Part shown: positions 47,614-60,700 of the stretch, one piece after another
How positions within the stretch are numbered: position 1 is the first letter of the stretch
Layout: the number at the start of each line of letters is the position of its first letter
Origin: Primulina eburnea
Taxonomy: Eukaryota; Streptophyta; Magnoliopsida; Lamiales; Gesneriaceae
Assembly: GCF_022965805.1 (NCBI RefSeq)
Contig: NW_027331362.1
Span: 176,044 to 240,043 of the forward strand
DNA: 64,000 bases
Direction of reading: 5' to 3'
The notes under the pieces: generated by a model
Databases searched by the model: none
What the model was told of the DNA's origin: nothing
The model's input: only the letters and a program-made list of their open reading frames with translations
Program-made: the position numbers and the translations under genes

Positions 47614-48357
47614 AATTATGTTGTAATCTACTACTTGTCATCCTCAAACAGATGGACAAACCGAAGTTGTCAATAGAACTTTGGGAACACTTTTGCGTGC
47701 TATTCTTAAAAAGAACTTGGATGACATTTCTATGCACTTTATTTTGGGGTTACCTAGGACTAAGAAGGGGAGGGATTCTATTTTTGGATTACTTTATGGG
47801 CTAAACTTTGCTCAATATTGTTGTAATCTACTACTTGTCATCCTCAAACGGATGGACAAACCGAAGTTGTAAATAGAACTTTGGGAACACTTTTGCGTGC
47901 TATTCTTAAAAAGAACTTGGATTGACATTTCTATGGACTTTATTTTGGGGTTGCCTAGGACTAAGAAGGGGAGGGATTCTATTTTTGGATTACTTTATGG
48001 GCTAAACTTTGCTCAATATTGTTGTAATCTACTACTTGTCATCCTCAAACGGATGGACAAACCGAAGTTGTAAATAGAACTTTGGGAACACTTTTGCGTG
48101 CTATTCTTAAAAGAACTTGGATTGACATTTCTATGCACTTTATTTTGGGGTTGCCTAGGACTAAGAAGGGGAGGGATTCTATTTTTGGATTACTTTATGG
48201 GCTAACTTTGCTCAATATTGTTGTAATCTACTACTTGTCATCCTCAAACAGATGGACAAACTGAAGCTGTCATAGAACTTTGGGAACACTTTTGCGTGCT
48301 ATTCTTAAAAAGAACTTGGATTGACATTTCTATGCACTTTATTTTGGGTTGCCTAGG
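47578..48357 (+). repeat. Inverted satellite block (about four monomers)
   Basis: Here the integrase-like reading is on the plus strand (motifs [24 protein letters not shown] at about 47650-48180), opposite to the rest of the array. The right junction shares AGGA between the inverted GCCTAGGACT and the forward GAGGATGAC, a 4-base microhomology. Small local duplications follow at 48387-48500 (repeated GGATGACAAG and repeated TTAGCCCATAAAG segments). Confidence 0.9.
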
Positions 48358-49179
48358 ATGACAAGTAGTAGATTACAACAATATTGAGGATGACAAGTTG
48401 TAGATTACAACAATACTGAGCAAAGTTTAGCCCATAAAGTAATCCAAAAATAGAATCCCTCCCTTCTTAGCCCATAAAGTAATCCAAAAATAGAATCCCT
48501 CCCTTCTTAGTCCTAGGCAACCCCAAAATAAAGTCCATCGAAATGTCAATCCAAGTTCTTTTTAAGAATAGCACGCAAAAGTGTTCCAAAGTTCTATTTA
48601 AAACTTCGGTTTGTCCATCCGTTTGAGGATGACAAGTAGTAGATTACAACAATATTGAGCAAAGTTTAGCCCATAAAGTAATCCAAAAATAGAATCCCTC
48701 CCCTTCTTAGTCCTAGGCAACCCCAAAATAAAGTGCATAGAAATGTCAATCCAAGTTCTTTTTAAGAATAGCACGCAAAAGTGTTCCCAAAGTTCTATTG
48801 ACAACTTCAGTTTGTCCATCTGTTTGAGGATGACAAGTAGTAGATTACAACAATATTGAGCAAAGTTTAGCCCATAAAGTAATCCAAAAATAGAATCCCT
48901 CCCCTTCTTAGTCCTAGGTAACCCCAAAATAAAGTGCATAGAAATGTCAATCCAAGTTCTTTTAAGAATAGCACGCAAAAGTGTTCCCAAAGTTCTATTT
49001 ACAACTTCGGTTTGTCCATCTGTTTGAGGATGACAAGTAGTAGATTACAACAATATTGAGCAAAGTTTAGCCCATAAAGTAATCCAAAAATAGAATCCCT
49101 CCCCTTCTTAGTCCTAGGCAACCCCAAAATAAAGTGCATAGAAATGTCAATCCAAGTTCTTTTAAGAATAGCACGCAAA

Positions 49180-51745
49180 AGTGTTCCCAAGTTCTATTGA
49201 CAACTTCAGTTTGTCCATCTGTTTGAGGATGACAAGTAGTAGATTACAACAATATTGAGCAAAGTTTAGCCCATAAAGTAATTCAAAAATAAATCCATCT
49301 GTTTGAGGATGGACAAACTGAAGTCCTAGGCAACCCAAATAATGTCCATAGAAATGTCAATCCAAGTTATTTTTAAGAATAGCACGCAAAAGTGTTCCCA
49401 AGTTTTTATTACAACTTCGGTTTGTCCATCCGTTTGAAGGATGACAATAGTAATTACAACAATATGAAGCAAAGTTTAGCCATAAAGTAAATCCAAAAAT
49501 AGATCCCCTCCCCTTCTTAGTCCTAGGCAAACACCAAAAAAGTGCAATAGAAATGTCAATCCAATTCTTTTTTAAGATAGTCACGCAAAAGTGTTCCCAA
49601 GTTCTATTGACAACTTCAGTTTGTGTCCATCTGTTTGAGGAGGACAAAGTAGTAGATTACACATACTGAGCAAAGTTTTAGCCCAATAAAGTAAATCCAA
49701 AAATAGAATCCTTTTAAGAATAGCACGCAAAAGTGTTCCCAAAGTTCTATTGACAACTTCAGGTTTGTCCATCTGTTTGAGGATGACAAGTAGTAGATTA
49801 CAACAATATTGAGCAAAGTTTAGCCCATAAAGTAATCCAAAAATAGACTCCCTCCCCTTCTTAGTCCTAGGCAACCCCAAAATAAAGTGCATAGAAATGT
49901 CAATCCAAGTTCTTTTAAGAATAGCACGCAAAGTGTTCCCAAAGGTCTATTGACAACTTCAGTTTGTCCATCTGTTTGAGGATGACAAGTAGTAGATTAC
50001 AACAAATATTGAGCAAAGTTTAGCCCATAAAAGTAATCCAAAAATAGAATCCCTCCCCCTTCTTAGTCCTAGGTAACCCCAAAATAAAGTGCATAGAAAT
50101 GTCAATCCAATTCTTTTTAAAAGAATAGCACGCAAAAGTGTTCCCAAAGTTCTATTTACAACTTCGGTTGTCCATCCTGTTTGAGGATGACAAGTAGTAG
50201 ATTACAACAATATTGAGCAAAGTTTAGCCCATAAAGTAATCCAAAAATAGAATCCCTCCCCTTCTTAGTCCTAGGCAACCCAAAATAAAGTGCATAGAAA
50301 TGTCAATCCAAGTTCTTTTAAGAATAGCACGCAAAAGTGTTCCCAAAGTTCTATTGACAACTTCAGTTTGTCCATCCTGTTTGAGGATGAACAAGTAGTA
50401 GATTACAACAATATTGAGCAAAGTTTAGCCCATAAAGTAATCCAAAAATAGAATCCCTCCCCTTCTTAGTCCTAGGCAACCCCAAAATAAAGTCCATAGA
50501 AAATGTCAATCCAAGTTCTTTTAAGATAGCACGCAAAAGTGTTCCAAAGTTCTATTGACAACTTCAGGTTTGTCCATCCGTTTGAGGATGACAAGTAGTA
50601 GATTACAACAATATTGAGCAAAGTTTAGCCCCATAAGTAATCCAAAAATAGAATCCCCTCCCCTTCTTAGTCCTAGGCAACCCCAAAAATAAAGTGCATA
50701 GAAATGTCAATCCAAGTTCATTTTTATAAACACGCAAAGTGTTCCCAAAGTTCTATTGACAATTCAGTTTGTCCATCCGTTTGAGGATGACAAGTAGTAG
50801 ATTACAACAATATTGAGCAAAAGTTTAGCCCATAAAGTAATCCAAAAATAGAATCCCTCCCCTTCTTAGTCTAGGCAACCCCAAAATAAAGTGCATAGAA
50901 ATGTCAATCCAAGTTCTTTTTAAGAATAGCACGCAAAAGTGTTCCTAAAGTTCTATTTGACAACTTCGGTTTGTCCATCCGTTTGAGGATGACAAGTAGT
51001 AGATTACAAACAATATTGAGCAAAGTTTAGCCCATAAAGTAATCCAAAAATAGAATCCCTCCCCTTCTTAGTCCTAGGCAACCCCAAAATAAAGTGCCAT
51101 AGAAATGTCAATCCAAGTTCTTTTTAAGAATAGCACGCAAAAGTGTTCCCAAAGTTCTATTTACAACTTCGTTAGTCCATCCGTTTGAGGAATGACAAGT
51201 AGTAGATTACAACAATATTGAGCAAAGTTTAGCCCCATAAAGTAATCGAAAAATAGAATCCCTCCCCTTCTTAGTCCTAGGCAACCCCAAAATAAAGTGC
51301 ATAGAAATGTCCAATCCAAGTTCTTTTTAAGAATAGCACGCAAAAGTGTTCCCAAAGTTCTATTGACAACTTCAGTTTGTCCATCTGGTTGAGGATGACA
51401 AGTAGTAGATTACAACAATATTGGAGCAAGTTTAGCCCTAAAGTAATCCAAAATAGAATCCTCCCCTTCTAGTCCAGGTAACCCCAAAATAAAGTGCATA
51501 GAAATGTCAGTCCAAGTCTTTTAAGAATAGCAATGCAAAAGTGTGTCCAAAGTCTATTTACAACGTCCGTTTGTCCATACTGTTTGAGGATGACAAGTAG
51601 TAGATTACAACAATATGAGCAAATTTAGCCCATAAAGTAATCCAAAATAGAATCCCTCCCCTTCTTAGTTCCTAGGCAACCCAAAATAAAGTGCCATAGA
51701 AATGTCAATCCAAGTTTCTTTTAAGAATAGCACGCAAAAGTGTTC
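49180..51745 (-). repeat. Indel-ridden satellite patch 2
   Basis: About 13 monomers with frequent one-base indels (for example GTTTGAAGGATGAC, GCCCCATAAG, TTGGAGCAAG, CATGTGTGTCC-type errors), against almost none in the following 12 kb. Same character as patch 1. Confidence 0.65.
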
Positions 51746-54700
51746 CCAAAGTTCTATTGACAACTTCAGTTTGTCCATCTGTTTGAGGATGACAAGTAGT
51801 AGATTACAACAATATTGAGCAAAGTTTAGCCCATAAAGTAATCCAAAAATAGAATCCCTCCCCTTCTTAGTCCTAGGCAACCCCAAAATAAAGTGCATAG
51901 AAATGTCAATCCAAGTTCTTTTAAGAATAGCACGCAAAAGTGTTCCCAAAGTTCTATTGACAACTTCAGTTTGTCCATCTGTTTGAGGATGACAAGTAGT
52001 AGATTACAACAATATTGAGCAAAGTTTAGCCCATAAAGTAATCCAAAAATAGAATCCCTCCCCTTCTTAGTCCTAGGCAACCCCAAAATAAAGTGCATAG
52101 AAATGTCAATCCAAGTTCTTTTAAGAATAGCACGCAAAAGTGTTCCCAAAGTTCTATTGACAACTTCAGTTTGTCCATCTGTTTGAGGATGACAAGTAGT
52201 AGATTACAACAATATTGAGCAAAGTTTAGCCCATAAAGTAATCCAAAAATAGAATCCCTCCCCTTCTTAGTCCTAGGCAACCCCAAAATAAAGTGCATAG
52301 AAATGTCAATCCAAGTTCTTTTAAGAATAGCACGCAAAAGTGTTCCCAAAGTTCTATTGACAACTTCAGTTTGTCCATCTGTTTGAGGATGACAAGTAGT
52401 AGATTACAACAATATTGAGCAAAGTTTAGCCCATAAAGTAATCCAAAAATAGAATCCCTCCCCTTCTTAGTCCTAGGCAACCCCAAAATAAAGTGCATAG
52501 AAATGTCAATCCAAGTTCTTTTAAGAATAGCACGCAAAAGTGTTCCCAAAGTTCTATTGACAACTTCAGTTTGTCCATCCGTTTGAGGATGACAAGTAGT
52601 AGATTACAACAATATTGAGCAAAGTTTAGCCCATAAAGTAATCCAAAAATAGAATCCCTCCCCTTCTTAGTCCTAGGCAACCCCAAAATAAAGTGCATAG
52701 AAATGTCAATCCAAGTTCTTTTAAGAATAGCACTGGCAAAGTGTTCCAAAGTTCTATTTACAACTTAGGTTTGTCCATCGTTGAGGATGACAAGTAGTAG
52801 ATTACAACAATATTGAGCAAAGTTAGCCATAAAGTAATCCAAAAAATAGAATCCCTCCCCTTCTTAGTCCTAGGCAACCCCAAAATAAAGTGCATAGAAA
52901 TGTCAATCCAAGTTCTTTTAAGAATAGCACGCAAAAGTGTTCCAAGTTCTATTGACAACTTCAGTTTGTCCATCTGTTTGAGGATGACAAGTAGTAGATT
53001 ACAACAATATTGAGCAAAGTTTAGCCCATAAAGTAATCCAAAAATAGAATCCCTCCCCTTCTTAGTCCTAGGCAACCCCAAAATAAAGTGCATAGAAATG
53101 TCAATCCAAGTTCTTTTAAGAATAGCACGCAAAAGTGTTCCCAAAGTTCTATTGACAACTTCAGTTTGTCCATCTGTTTGAGGATGACAAGTAGTAGATT
53201 ACAACAATATTGAGCAAAGTTTAGCCCATAAAGTAATCCAAAAATAGAATCCCTCCCCTTCTTAGTCCTAGGCAACCCCAAAATAAAGTGCATAGAAATG
53301 TCAATCCAAGTTCTTTTAAGAATAGCACGCAAAAGTGTTCCCAAAGTTCTATTGACAACTTCAGTTTGTCCATCTGTTTGAGGATGACAAGTAGTAGATT
53401 ACAACAATATTGAGCAAAGTTTAGCCCATAAAGTAATCCAAAAATAGAATCCCTCCCCTTCTTAGTCCTAGGCAACCCCAAAATAAAGTGCATAGAAATG
53501 TCAATCCAAGTTCTTTTAAGAATAGCACGCAAAAGTGTTCCCAAAGTTCTATTGACAACTTCAGTTTGTCCATCTGTTTGAGGATGACAAGTAGTAGATT
53601 ACAACAATATTGAGCAAAGTTTAGCCCATAAAGTAATCCAAAAATAGAATCCCTCCCCTTCTTAGTCCTAGGCAACCCCAAAATAAAGTGCATAGAAATG
53701 TCAATCCAAGTTCTTTTAAGAATAGCACGCAAAAGTGTTCCCAAAGTTCTATTGACAACTTCAGTTTGTCCATCTGTTTGAGGATGACAAGTAGTAGATT
53801 ACAACAATATTGAGCAAAGTTTAGCCCATAAAGTAATCCAAAAATAGAATCCCTCCCCTTCTTAGTCCTAGGCAACCCCAAAATAAAGTGCATAGAAATG
53901 TCAATCCAAGTTCTTTTAAGAATAGCACGCAAAAGTGTTCCCAAAGTTCTATTGACAACTTCAGTTTGTCCATCTGTTTGAGGATGACAAGTAGTAGATT
54001 ACAACAATATTGAGCAAAGTTTAGCCCATAAAGTAATCCAAAAATAGAATCCCTCCCCTTCTTAGTCCTAGGCAACCCCAAAATAAAGTGCATAGAAATG
54101 TCAATCCAAGTTCTTTTAAGAATAGCACGCAAAAGTGTTCCCAAAGTTCTATTGACAACTTCAGTTTGTCCATCTGTTTGAGGATGACAAGTAGTAGATT
54201 ACAACAATATTGAGCAAAGTTTAGCCCATAAAGTAATCCAAAAATAGAATCCCTCCCCTTCTTAGTCCTAGGCAACCCCAAAATAAAGTGCATAGAAATG
54301 TCAATCCAAGTTCTTTTTAAGAATAGCACGCAAAAGTGTTCCCAAAGTTCTATTGACAACTTCAGTTTGTCCATCTGTTTGAGGATGACAAGTAGTAGAT
54401 TACAACAATATTGAGCAAAGTTTAGCCCATAAAGTAATCCAAAAATAGAATCCCTCCCCTTCTTAGTCCTAGGCAACCCCAAAATAAAGTGCATAGAAAT
54501 GTCAATCCAAGTTCTTTTAAGAATAGCACGCAAAAGTGTTCCCAAAGTTCTATTGACAACTTCAGTTTGTCCATCTGTTTGAGGATGACAAGTAGTAGAT
54601 TACAACAATATTGAGCAAAGTTTAGCCCATAAAGTAATCCAAAAATAGAATCCCTCCCCTTCTTAGTCCTAGGCAACCCCAAAATAAAGTGCATAGAAAT

Positions 54701-57700
54701 GTCAATCCAAGTTCTTTTAAGAATAGCACGCAAAAGTGTTCCCAAAGTTCTATTGACAACTTCAGTTTGTCCATCTGTTTGAGGATGACAAGTAGTAGAT
54801 TACAACAATATTGAGCAAAGTTTAGCCCATAAAGTAATCCAAAAATAGAATCCCTCCCCTTCTTAGTCCTAGGCAACCCCAAAATAAAGTGCATAGAAAT
54901 GTCAATCCAAGTTCTTTTAAGAATAGCACGCAAAAGTGTTCCCAAAGTTCTATTGACAACTTCAGTTTGTCCATCTGTTTGAGGATGACAAGTAGTAGAT
55001 TACAACAATATTGAGCAAAGTTTAGCCCATAAAGTAATCCAAAAATAGAATCCCTCCCCTTCTTAGTCCTAGGCAACCCCAAAATAAAGTGCATAGAAAT
55101 GTCAATCCAAGTTCTTTTAAGAATAGCACGCAAAAGTGTTCCCAAAGTTCTATTGACAACTTCAGTTTGTCCATCTGTTTGAGGATGACAAGTAGTAGAT
55201 TACAACAATATTGAGCAAAGTTTAGCCCATAAAGTAATCCAAAAATAGAATCCCTCCCCTTCTTAGTCCTAGGCAACCCCAAAATAAAGTGCATAGAAAT
55301 GTCAATCCAAGTTCTTTTAAGAATAGCACGCAAAAGTGTTCCCAAAGTTCTATTGACAACTTCAGTTTGTCCATCTGTTTGAGGATGACAAGTAGTAGAT
55401 TACAACAATATTGAGCAAAGTTTAGCCCATAAAGTAATCCAAAAATAGAATCCCTCCCCTTCTTAGTCCTAGGCAACCCCAAAATAAAGTGCATAGAAAT
55501 GTCAATCCAAGTTCTTTTTAAGAATAGCACGCAAAAGTGTTCCCAAAGTTCTATTGACAACTTCAGTTTGTCCATCTGTTTGAGGATGACAAGTAGTAGA
55601 TTACAACAATATTGAGCAAAGTTTAGCCCATAAAGTAATCCAAAAATAGAATCCCTCCCCTTCTTAGTCCTAGGCAACCCCAAAATAAAGTGCATAGAAA
55701 TGTCAATCCAAGTTCTTTTTAAGAATAGCACGCAAAAGTGTTCCCAAAGTTCTATTGACAACTTCAGTTTGTCCATCCTGTTTGAGGATGACAAGTAGTA
55801 GATTACAACAATATTGAGCAAAGTTTAGCCCATAAAGTAATCCAAAAATAGAATCCCTCCCCTTCTTAGTCCTAGGCAACCCCAAAATAAAGTGCATAGA
55901 AATGTCAATCCAAGTTCTTTTAAGAATAGCACGCAAAAGTGTTCCCAAAGTTCTATTGACAACTTCAGTTTGTCCATCTGTTTGAGGATGACAAGTAGTA
56001 GATTACAACAATATTGAGCAAAGTTTAGCCCATAAAGTAATCCAAAAATAGAATCCCTCCCCTTCTTAGTCCTAGGCAACCCCAAAATAAAGTGCATAGA
56101 AATGTCAATCCAAGTTCTTTTAAGAATAGCACGCAAAAGTGTTCCCAAAGTTCTATTGACAACTTCAGTTTGTCCATCCTGTTTGAGGATGACAAGTAGT
56201 AGATTACAACAATATTGAGCAAAGTTTAGCCCATAAAGTAATCCAAAAATAGAATCCCTCCCCTTCTTAGTCCTAGGCAACCCCAAAATAAAGTGCATAG
56301 AAATGTCAATCCAAGTTCTTTTAAGAATAGCACGCAAAAGTGTTCCCAAAGTTCTATTGACAACTTCAGTTTGTCCATCTGTTTGAGGATGACAAGTAGT
56401 AGATTACAACAATATTGAGCAAAGTTTAGCCCATAAAGTAATCCAAAAATAGAATCCCTCCCCTTCTTAGTCCTAGGCAACCCCAAAATAAAGTGCATAG
56501 AAATGTCAATCCAAGTTCTTTTAAGAATAGCACGCAAAAGTGTTCCCAAAGTTCTATTGACAACTTCAGTTTGTCCATCTGTTTGAGGATGACAAGTAGT
56601 AGATTACAACAATATTGAGCAAAGTTTAGCCCATAAAGTAATCCAAAAATAGAATCCCTCCCCTTCTTAGTCCTAGGCAACCCCAAAATAAAGTGCATAG
56701 AAATGTCAATCCAAGTTCTTTTAAGAATAGCACGCAAAAGTGTTCCCAAAGTTCTATTGACAACTTCAGTTTGTCCATCTGTTTGAGGATGACAAGTAGT
56801 AGATTACAACAATATTGAGCAAAGTTTAGCCCATAAAGTAATCCAAAAATAGAATCCCTCCCCTTCTTAGTCCTAGGCAACCCCAAAATAAAGTGCATAG
56901 AAATGTCAATCCAAGTTCTTTTAAGAATAGCACGCAAAAGTGTTCCCAAAGTTCTATTGACAACTTCAGTTTGTCCATCTGTTTGAGGATGACAAGTAGT
57001 AGATTACAACAATATTGAGCAAAGTTTAGCCCATAAAGTAATCCAAAAATAGAATCCCTCCCCTTCTTAGTCCTAGGCAACCCCAAAATAAAGTGCATAG
57101 AAATGTCAATCCAAGTTCTTTTAAGAATAGCACGCAAAAGTGTTCCCAAAGTTCTATTGACAACTTCAGTTTGTCCATCTGTTTGAGGATGACAAGTAGT
57201 AGATTACAACAATATTGAGCAAAGTTTAGCCCATAAAGTAATCCAAAAATAGAATCCCTCCCCTTCTTAGTCCTAGGCAACCCCAAAATAAAGTGCATAG
57301 AAATGTCAATCCAAGTTCTTTTAAGAATAGCACGCAAAAGTGTTCCCAAAGTTCTATTGACAACTTCAGTTTGTCCATCTGTTTGAGGATGACAAGTAGT
57401 AGATTACAACAATATTGAGCAAAGTTTAGCCCATAAAGTAATCCAAAAATAGAATCCCTCCCCTTCTTAGTCCTAGGCAACCCCAAAATAAAGTGCATAG
57501 AAATGTCAATCCAAGTTCTTTTAAGAATAGCACGCAAAAGTGTTCCCAAAGTTCTATTGACAACTTCAGTTTGTCCATCTGTTTGAGGATGACAAGTAGT
57601 AGATTACAACAATATTGAGCAAAGTTTAGCCCATAAAGTAATCCAAAAATAGAATCCCTCCCCTTCTTAGTCCTAGGCAACCCCAAAATAAAGTGCATAG

Positions 57701-60700
57701 AAATGTCAATCCAAGTTCTTTTAAGAATAGCACGCAAAAGTGTTCCCAAAGTTCTATTGACAACTTCAGTTTGTCCATCTGTTTGAGGATGACAAGTAGT
57801 AGATTACAACAATATTGAGCAAAGTTTAGCCCATAAAGTAATCCAAAAATAGAATCCCTCCCCTTCTTAGTCCTAGGCAACCCCAAAATAAAGTGCATAG
57901 AAATGTCAATCCAAGTTCTTTTTAAGAATAGCACGCAAAAGTGTTCCCAAAGTTCTATTGACAACTTCAGTTTGTCCATCTGTTTGAGGATGACAAGTAG
58001 TAGATTACAACAATATTGAGCAAAGTTTAGCCCATAAAGTAATCCAAAAATAGAATCCCTCCCCTTCTTAGTCCTAGGCAACCCCAAAATAAAGTGCATA
58101 GAAATGTCAATCCAAGTTCTTTTTAAGAATAGCACGCAAAAGTGTTCCCAAAGTTCTATTGACAACTTCAGTTTGTCCATCTGTTTGAGGATGACAAGTA
58201 GTAGATTACAACAATATTGAGCAAAGTTTAGCCCATAAAGTAATCCAAAAATAGAATCCCTCCCCTTCTTAGTCCTAGGCAACCCCAAAATAAAGTGCAT
58301 AGAAATGTCAATCCAAGTTCTTTTTAAGAATAGCACGCAAAAGTGTTCCCAAAGTTCTATTGACAACTTCAGTTTGTCCATCTGTTTGAGGATGACAAGT
58401 AGTAGATTACAACAATATTGAGCAAAGTTTAGCCCATAAAGTAATCCAAAAATAGAATCCCTCCCCTTCTTAGTCCTAGGCAACCCCAAAATAAAGTGCA
58501 TAGAAATGTCAATCCAAGTTCTTTTAAGAATAGCACGCAAAAGTGTTCCCAAAGTTCTATTGACAACTTCAGTTTGTCCATCTGTTTGAGGATGACAAGT
58601 AGTAGATTACAACAATATTGAGCAAAGTTTAGCCCATAAAGTAATCCAAAAATAGAATCCCTCCCCTTCTTAGTCCTAGGCAACCCCAAAATAAAGTGCA
58701 TAGAAATGTCAATCCAAGTTCTTTTAAGAATAGCACGCAAAAGTGTTCCCAAAGTTCTATTGACAACTTCAGTTTGTCCATCTGTTTGAGGATGACAAGT
58801 AGTAGATTACAACAATATTGAGCAAAGTTTAGCCCATAAAGTAATCCAAAAATAGAATCCCTCCCCTTCTTAGTCCTAGGCAACCCCAAAATAAAGTGCA
58901 TAGAAATGTCAATCCAAGTTCTTTTTAAGAATAGCACGCAAAAGTGTTCCCAAAGTTCTATTGACAACTTCAGTTTGTCCATCCTGTTTGAGGATGACAA
59001 GTAGTAGATTACAACAATATTGAGCAAAGTTTAGCCCATAAAGTAATCCAAAAATAGAATCCCTCCCCTTCTTAGTCCTAGGCAACCCCAAAATAAAGTG
59101 CATAGAAATGTCAATCCAAGTTCTTTTAAGAATAGCACGCAAAAGTGTTCCCAAAGTTCTATTGACAACTTCAGTTTGTCCATCTGTTTGAGGATGACAA
59201 GTAGTAGATTACAACAATATTGAGCAAAGTTTAGCCCATAAAGTAATCCAAAAATAGAATCCCTCCCCTTCTTAGTCCTAGGCAACCCCAAATAAAGTGC
59301 ATAGAAATGTCAATCCAAGTTCTTTTAAGAATAGCACGCAAAAGTGTTCCCAAAGTTCTATTGACAACTTCAGTTTGTCCATCTGTTTGAGGATGACAAG
59401 TAGTAGATTACAACAATATTGAGCAAAGTTTAGCCCATAAAGTAATCCAAAAATAGAATCCCTCCCCTTCTTAGTCCTAGGCAACCCCAAAATAAAGTGC
59501 ATAGAAATGTCAATCCAAGTTCTTTTTAAGAATAGCACGCAAAAGTGTTCCCAAAGTTCTATTGACAACTTCAGTTTGTCCATCTGTTTGAGGATGACAA
59601 GTAGTAGATTACAACAATATTGAGCAAAGTTAGCCCATAAAGTAATCCAAAAATAGAATCCCTCCCCTTCTTAGTCCTAGGCAACCCCAAAATAAAGTGC
59701 ATAGAAATGTCAATCCAAGTTCTTTTAAGAATAGCACGCAAAAGTGTTCCCAAAGTTCTATTGACAACTTCAGTTTGTCCATCTGTTTGAGGATGACAAG
59801 TAGTAGATTACAACAATATTGAGCAAAGTTTAGCCCATAAAGTAATCCAAAAATAGAATCCCTCCCCTTCTTAGTCCTAGGCAACCCCAAAATAAAGTGC
59901 ATAGAAATGTCAATCCAAGTTCTTTTAAGAATAGCACGCAAAAGTGTTCCCAAAGTTCTATTGACAACTTCAGTTTGTCCATCTGTTTGAGGATGACAAG
60001 TAGTAGATTACAACAATATTGAGCAAAGTTTAGCCCATAAAGTAATCCAAAAATAGAATCCCTCCCCTTCTTAGTCCTAGGCAACCCCAAAATAAAGTGC
60101 ATAGAAATGTCAATCCAAGTTCTTTTTAAGAATAGCACGCAAAAGTGTTCCCAAAGTTCTATTGACAACTTCAGTTTGTCCATCTGTTTGAGGATGACAA
60201 GTAGTAGATTACAACAATATTGAGCAAAGTTTAGCCCATAAAGTAATCCAAAAATAGAATCCCTCCCCTTCTTAGTCCTAGGCAACCCCAAAATAAAGTG
60301 CATAGAAATGTCAATCCAAGTTCTTTTAAGAATAGCACGCAAAAGTGTTCCCAAAGTTCTATTGACAACTTCAGTTTGTCCATCTGTTTGAGGATGACAA
60401 GTAGTAGATTACAACAATATTGAGCAAAGTTTAGCCCATAAAGTAATCCAAAAATAGAATCCCTCCCCTTCTTAGTCCTAGGCAACCCCAAAATAAAGTG
60501 CATAGAAATGTCAATCCAAGTTCTTTTAAGAATAGCACGCAAAAGTGTTCCCAAAGTTCTATTGACAACTTCAGTTTGTCCATCTGTTTGAGGATGACAA
60601 GTAGTAGATTACAACAATATTGAGCAAAGTTTAGCCCATAAAGTAATCCAAAAATAGAATCCCTCCCCTTCTTAGTCCTAGGCAACCCCAAAATAAAGTG

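Larger units (their letters stand above)
40676..49350 (-). repeat. Higher-order satellite domain, right half
   Basis: B-type short monomers have junctions near 40797, 44365, 45120, 46678 and 47431 (also 49711 in the noisy patch). D-type hybrids lie near 42342, 43960, 44712, 46272, 47026 and 49306. D spacing of 752 bp (43960 to 44712) and 754 bp (46272 to 47026) matches that left of element 2. CATATG and CATCTG subtypes of D occur on both sides. Confidence 0.75.
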
